A stretch of 16,723 bases of DNA, taken from assembly GCA_964644135.1 (NCBI GenBank), contig CAZXWD010000070.1:1-16723 (forward strand). Direction: 5' to 3'. Origin of the DNA: CAZMOK01 sp964644135 (GTDB lineage Bacteria > Bacteroidota > Bacteroidia > Bacteroidales > JAGOPY01). Each line of letters starts with the position of its first letter. Position 1 is the first letter of the stretch. Below are positions 13,097 through 16,723 of the stretch, piece by piece. Below the pieces are notes generated by a model that saw only the letters and a program-made list of their open reading frames with translations, had not been told where the DNA came from and did no database searches. The position numbers and the translations under genes were made by a program.

Positions 13097-14260
13097 TTAC
13101 TTCTGCAGGGGCATTGAATATTTCTTTACATCTTCACCGGTAACCTTCTTATCACAGAGGATCGCCAACCTTTCAACCACATTCCTGAGTTCCCTGATGT
13201 TGCCGGTCCATTTTATCTTTTTCAGTTCTTTGATGGCATCATCAGTGAAAGGGATAGGCTTGCGGCCCTGCTCTTCGCTTACCAGCTCCATGAAGTGATC
13301 GGCAAGGAGGGGGATATCGTCAAGACGTTCATTCAGAGGCGGAACGTTGATGATGATAACGCTCAGCCTGTGGTACAGGTCTTCCCTGAACCTGTTGTTC
13401 CCGATCTCTTTTTGAAGGTTTTTATTTGTGGCAGCTATAATGCGGACGTCCACAGGTATCTCTTTTTCTCCTCCCACCCGCATGATCTTGTTTTCCTGCA
13501 GGGCCCTGAGCACTTTTGCCTGAGCGGGAAGGCTCATGTCGCCAATTTCATCGAGAAAAAGTGTACCGCCGTGAGCGGTTTCAAAATCACCTTTCCGTTG
13601 CTTGATGGCGGAGGTGAAGGAGCCTTTTTCATGGCCGAAAAGCTTGCTTTCGATCAGTTCGCCGGGGATGGCAGCGCAGTTTACCTCAACGAACGGGGCT
13701 TTTGCCCGGTTGCTCTGTTCGTGTATCCACCGCGCCACTATCTCTTTGCCTGTCCCGCTTTCGCCGGTTATCAGCACCCTGGCATTGGTCGGTGCTACCC
13801 TGGCAATGAGGCCCTTGATATCTTTTATCACCTCCGACTCCCCGATCATGTCGTAGTTCATCCCAACCTTTTTCTTGAGCACTTTTGTTTCCGACACAAG
13901 CCTTGAACGGTCAAGGGCATTCCTGACTGTTACCAGCAGCCTGTTCAGGTCGAGTGGCTTGGCTATATAATCGTAAGCGCCCATTTTCAATGCCTCAACG
14001 GCTGTTTCGATGGTTCCGTGCCCCGAGATCATTATCACCGGAATATCATACAACTGCATTACTTCGGCAAGCACCTCCATACCGTCCATTTCAGGCATCT
14101 TGATGTCGAGCAGCAAGACATCAAATTCTTTTTCCTTCATCAGTTCCAGCCCTTCACCGCCCGAGCCGGCAGTGTCTACCTCGTACTTCTCGTGCTCGAG
14201 TATTTCCTTCAACGTGTTCCTAATGCTCTTTTCGTCGTCAATTACAAGGATCCTTGTCAT
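13097..14260 (-). CDS. NtrC-type response regulator: receiver plus AAA+ domain, no DNA-binding domain
   Basis: A 387-residue protein. The receiver domain (1-~120) has acidic residues D8-D9, phosphoacceptor D52 in LLLDIKMPEMDG, and K101 in YIAKPL. The AAA+ domain has Walker A GESGTGKE (166-173), Walker B GGTLFLDEIG (231-240), arginine fingers in FREDLYHRL (291-299) and sensor II in WTGNIRELRNVVER (351-364). Two features are odd. The sigma-54 contact loop reads GSFTSA (213-218) where GAFTGA is usual. The protein also stops about 23 residues after sensor II, leaving no room for the Fis-type HTH. It should be switched by a histidine kinase that is not in the window. Whether it activates sigma-54 promoters from solution, as HTH-less relatives can, is inference. 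A -7 box lies 20 bases upstream. Confidence 0.92.
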   Translation of the reverse strand: MTRILVIDDEKSIRNTLKEILEHEKYEVDTAGSGGEGLELMKEKEFDVLLLDIKMPEMDGMEVLAEVMQLYDIPVIMISGHGTIETAVEALKMGAYDYIAKPLDLNRLLVTVRNALDRSRLVSETKVLKKKVGMNYDMIGESEVIKDIKGLIARVAPTNARVLITGESGTGKEIVARWIHEQSNRAKAPFVEVNCAAIPGELIESKLFGHEKGSFTSAIKQRKGDFETAHGGTLFLDEIGDMSLPAQAKVLRALQENKIMRVGGEKEIPVDVRIIAATNKNLQKEIGNNRFREDLYHRLSVIIINVPPLNERLDDIPLLADHFMELVSEEQGRKPIPFTDDAIKELKKIKWTGNIRELRNVVERLAILCDKKVTGEDVKKYSMPLQK

Positions 14261-14280
14261 GAAATGATCGTTTTAAGCTC

Positions 14281-14288
14281 CAAATTTA
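14281..14288 (-). promoter_or_regulatory. -7 box (TAAATTTG) of the response regulator gene
   Basis: On the minus strand TAAATTTG fits TAnnTTTG and ends 20 bases before the ATG at 14260, giving a leader near 15 nt. There is no TTG at the -33 distance. Confidence 0.5.
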
Positions 14289-14353
14289 GGGAAAGTGAGT
14301 GAGATGTGGGTTAATTAGAGCTTATTTGGAATGCTGTAAAGACATGTTAGCAC

Positions 14354-14361
14354 TAAATTTG
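14354..14361 (+). promoter_or_regulatory. Possible -7 box (TAAATTTG) for the FG-GAP secreted protein
   Basis: TAAATTTG at 14354-14361 fits the consensus; a TTG at 14326-14328 is 25 bases upstream, longer than the usual 19-21. The start codon at 14458 is 96 bases away, so the leader would be about 90 nt. Within 14362-14457 I see only the heptamer TGATCCT twice, 13 bases apart, and no convincing fold. Confidence 0.35.
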
Positions 14362-14457
14362 TATTATTGAACATAATGGAATGATCCTCATTGGCTGATC
14401 CTGCGACCTGACCAGATCGGTTTTCAGGTATGGGATTGCTTATATACACTTAAAGAA

Positions 14458-16722
14458 ATGAAAACAAAAGCCCTTTCCCTGTTATTTTCCCTTTTTTTAT
14501 TTTATTCCTCGCTCCAGTCGCAGGAAATAAAGGTTGGCGATTCAAGGGCCAACTATCCGTATCCCTGGGCAGGGGGAATGAACGAATGCCAGTTCGGCAG
14601 GATCGACCTTGACTTCGACGGTATCAAGGACCTTGTCGCTTTCGACCGGACCGGGAACCGGCTGATGCCTTTCCTGGTTAAAGATGCCGGAACAGGATTT
14701 CAGTTTGAGTACGCACCTGAATATGCTGAACTGTTCCCCGCCATGGTCGACTGGATGATCCTGAAAGATTTTGATGGAGACGGACTGGAGGATATCTTCA
14801 CCTATTCGCCCGGTGTGGCTGGCATGAAGGTATATAAGAACGTGAGCAATTCGGAGATCAAGTTCGATCTTTTCATTTCTCCCTTTCTCACCTCTTTCCA
14901 GGGGGGAGGATACACCAATATCCTTGTAACCTATGTCGACTACCCTGCTATCGAAGACATTGACGGTGACGGCGACCTTGACATCCTGACTTTCTGGGGC
15001 CTCGGGTCATTTGTTGAATACCATAAAAACCTTTCGGTTGAAAAGTACGGGCATGCCGATTCGCTCGATTATGAAAAGGTAGGGCTTTGCTGGGGATACT
15101 TTGCCGAAAGCGAAGAATCGAACGTGATCTATCTCGATACCTGTTTCGGCTGGAAAAACAACCCCGCACAGGTGCCTCCGGGGGATATTCGCGACTACAG
15201 GCATACGGGGTCCACTTTCCGGATGATCGACCTTAATGACGACGGCGTGCTTGACCTGTTGCTGGGAGATGTGGATTATGCAAGCCTGGTGGCGCTCACC
15301 AACGGTGGCACAAAAGACTCGGCATATATGATCTCGCAGGACTGGAACTTTCCGCAGGGAAGCAGGAATATCAACCTTTTTTCGATGCCGGTTACACTTT
15401 ACACCGACCTTACAGGCGACGGTGTGAAGGACCTCGTGGTTTCACCCTTCGACCCAAACCCGGAGATCAACCAGAATTTCAAGAGTGTCTGGCTTTACGA
15501 GAATACAGGCACTAACACGTTGCCCGATTTCGATTTCAGGAAGGACAACTTCCTGCAGGGAGGTATGATAGATGTAGGGGCGGGGGCGTATCCCGTGCTT
15601 GCCGATTACAACGGCGACGGCCTGGACGACCTCTTCATCGGTAATTATGGGTATTACGATACCTCCTACTATGATGAATTCCTGTTTTTATATACAGACC
15701 ATATCGGCAAATTAGCCCTGTTCCAGAACATGGGCACGGCCACAAATCCATCCTACCAGTTAATGTCGCGCGATGTGGCAGGTATTTCCGAACTGGAACT
15801 GACGGGTATAGTACCCACATTCGGCGACCTTGACGGCGATGGCGACCTGGACCTCCTTACCGGCAATGAAAACGGCTCGTTGCTTCATTATGAAAATACA
15901 GCCGGGGAAGGCAATGAAATGGAGCTTGTGTTCAAGACTGCCACCTACAAAACAATAGAAGTGGGGAAATACAGCGCTCCCTGTCTTTATGATCTGAACA
16001 AAGACGGACTTACAGACCTGGTAATAGGAGAGAGGGGAGGGAACCTGCATTACTACCGGAACGACGGATCAGCCGAAAATCCTGACTTTACTTTCGTGAC
16101 CGACAGTCTGGGTAAGGTCAACGTGATCGACCCCGATGTTTCACTGTACGGCTTCAGTGTGCCGGTATTTTTTGATGATAACGGCGAAACCGGCCTCCTG
16201 GTGGGATCGGAACAGGGTAAGATCTATTATTTTACGGATATCGACGGAAACCTGGATGGGAAGTTCACTGAATCTGATTCATTTTTCAAGAACTTACTTG
16301 ATGACCCCGTTAATCCTGACAGAGGCTTCCGCACTGCGGCACTTCCGGCCGATATTGACAATGATGGCGACCTGGATGTGATTGCCGGTAATTTTTCGGG
16401 CGGACTGGAGATATTCATGAATGGCAATAAGCCCTCTGTAAGCATGGATGTGAGTGAGAATGCCAATGACCGGAAAATAAACATATTTCCCAACCCGGCC
16501 GACAGATCGTTGCATATTGACCTTGAGGCATTCGAAGCAGGCAAATCCTTTTTTCTCAGGCTTTTCGACGGAGCAGGAAACCAGGTGTTGAAAATGAGTG
16601 CTGGAGGAGGAAAAACAGCTACGCTTAACACCGGATCAGTGAAACCAGGCCTGTACTTCCTGACCATCACATCCACGGAGAACGATCTCTACCATTCAAA
16701 AAAGATCATCATCCTCCATTAA
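14458..16722 (+). CDS. Secreted FG-GAP/VCBS-repeat protein with T9SS C-terminal sorting domain
   Basis: A 754-residue protein with a Sec signal peptide (MKTKALSLLFSLFLFYSSLQSQ, cleavage near 20-22). Nine Asp-rich calcium-loop repeats of the FG-GAP/VCBS type follow, at about 50-59, 104-112, 167-176, 258-267, 317-325, 383-391, 457-466, 512-520 and 632-641 (for example DIDGDGDLDIL and DLNKDGLTDLV). A tenth, lacking its acidic residues, lies near 571-590. Together they probably make a beta-propeller. The last 80 residues, from INIFPNPADRSL to the KKIIILH end, are a type A sorting domain of the type IX system, which carries the protein across the outer membrane and is then cut off, often with attachment to the surface. 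Ligand and role are unknown; adhesion or polysaccharide binding are guesses. The stop lies one base from the window end. Confidence 0.92.
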   Translation: MKTKALSLLFSLFLFYSSLQSQEIKVGDSRANYPYPWAGGMNECQFGRIDLDFDGIKDLVAFDRTGNRLMPFLVKDAGTGFQFEYAPEYAELFPAMVDWMILKDFDGDGLEDIFTYSPGVAGMKVYKNVSNSEIKFDLFISPFLTSFQGGGYTNILVTYVDYPAIEDIDGDGDLDILTFWGLGSFVEYHKNLSVEKYGHADSLDYEKVGLCWGYFAESEESNVIYLDTCFGWKNNPAQVPPGDIRDYRHTGSTFRMIDLNDDGVLDLLLGDVDYASLVALTNGGTKDSAYMISQDWNFPQGSRNINLFSMPVTLYTDLTGDGVKDLVVSPFDPNPEINQNFKSVWLYENTGTNTLPDFDFRKDNFLQGGMIDVGAGAYPVLADYNGDGLDDLFIGNYGYYDTSYYDEFLFLYTDHIGKLALFQNMGTATNPSYQLMSRDVAGISELELTGIVPTFGDLDGDGDLDLLTGNENGSLLHYENTAGEGNEMELVFKTATYKTIEVGKYSAPCLYDLNKDGLTDLVIGERGGNLHYYRNDGSAENPDFTFVTDSLGKVNVIDPDVSLYGFSVPVFFDDNGETGLLVGSEQGKIYYFTDIDGNLDGKFTESDSFFKNLLDDPVNPDRGFRTAALPADIDNDGDLDVIAGNFSGGLEIFMNGNKPSVSMDVSENANDRKINIFPNPADRSLHIDLEAFEAGKSFFLRLFDGAGNQVLKMSAGGGKTATLNTGSVKPGLYFLTITSTENDLYHSKKIIILH

Positions 16723-16723
16723 C

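Noticed and set aside
13295..13906. Plus-strand reading frame (203 codons) opposite the response regulator
   Set aside because: It mirrors the AAA+ coding sequence, and its composition (His-, Phe- and Pro-rich) is that of a shadow frame.
14427..14439. Sigma-54 (-24/-12) promoter for the FG-GAP gene, which lies beside the NtrC-type regulator
   Set aside because: GG at 14427 and GC at 14438 are separated by nine rather than ten bases, and the flanking bases fit the consensus poorly.

Overview
The window comes from a member of the Bacteroidota, most likely an environmental Bacteroidales-like lineage. The evidence is: TAnnTTTG-type -7 promoter boxes in front of several genes; no strong Shine-Dalgarno sites; DUF4199 and DUF4831 proteins; a type III glutamine synthetase; and a secreted FG-GAP protein ending in a type IX secretion (T9SS) sorting domain. 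Almost the whole window is coding. I see no phage, transposase, CRISPR array, tRNA or rRNA.

Layout. (1) 1-734, minus strand: a YciO/Sua5/TsaC-family gene cut by the window start, with a small bacterial SRP RNA (4.5S type) directly upstream on the same strand. (2) 859-3578, plus: promoter, DUF4199 membrane protein, membrane-anchored GT2 glycosyltransferase and GT4 glycosyltransferase. (3) 3579-3755: convergent intergenic gap holding a long inverted repeat, a small hairpin and period-7 repeats. (4) 3756-4781, minus: hddA, a heptose 7-phosphate kinase. (5) 4782-4984: divergent gap with an array of about 8.4 heptamers abutting a promoter. (6) 4985-5767: SAM methyltransferase with a Cys4 knuckle. 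(7) 5866-13094, plus: a tightly packed run of nitroreductase, gmhA, hddC, gmhB, sodium:solute symporter, type III glutamine synthetase and DUF4831 protein. (8) 13097-14260, minus: an NtrC-type response regulator with no DNA-binding domain. (9) 14458-16722, plus: the FG-GAP/T9SS secreted protein.

How the genes fit together. GmhA (isomerase), HddA (anomeric kinase), GmhB (7-phosphatase) and HddC (guanylyltransferase) are the four enzymes that convert sedoheptulose 7-phosphate to GDP-D-glycero-alpha-D-manno-heptose, a donor for surface glycans such as capsule, S-layer glycan or O-antigen. With the two glycosyltransferases and the methyltransferase, region 2-7 looks like a surface-polysaccharide neighbourhood. 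The glutamine synthetase, symporter and DUF4831 genes are packed behind it with gaps of 5-16 bases, and AT-rich sequence in the end of the symporter gene may give glnN its own promoter.

The points most worth a second look are: a 28-codon Gln/Thr/His/Pro microsatellite inside gmhB, in a stretch with no G on the coding strand; the related families of 7-bp repeats on both sides of hddA, one array occupying the -33 region of the methyltransferase promoter; the 26-bp inverted repeat between convergent genes; and the response regulator that lacks an HTH and carries GSFTSA in place of GAFTGA. I did not find a clearly new multi-gene system.
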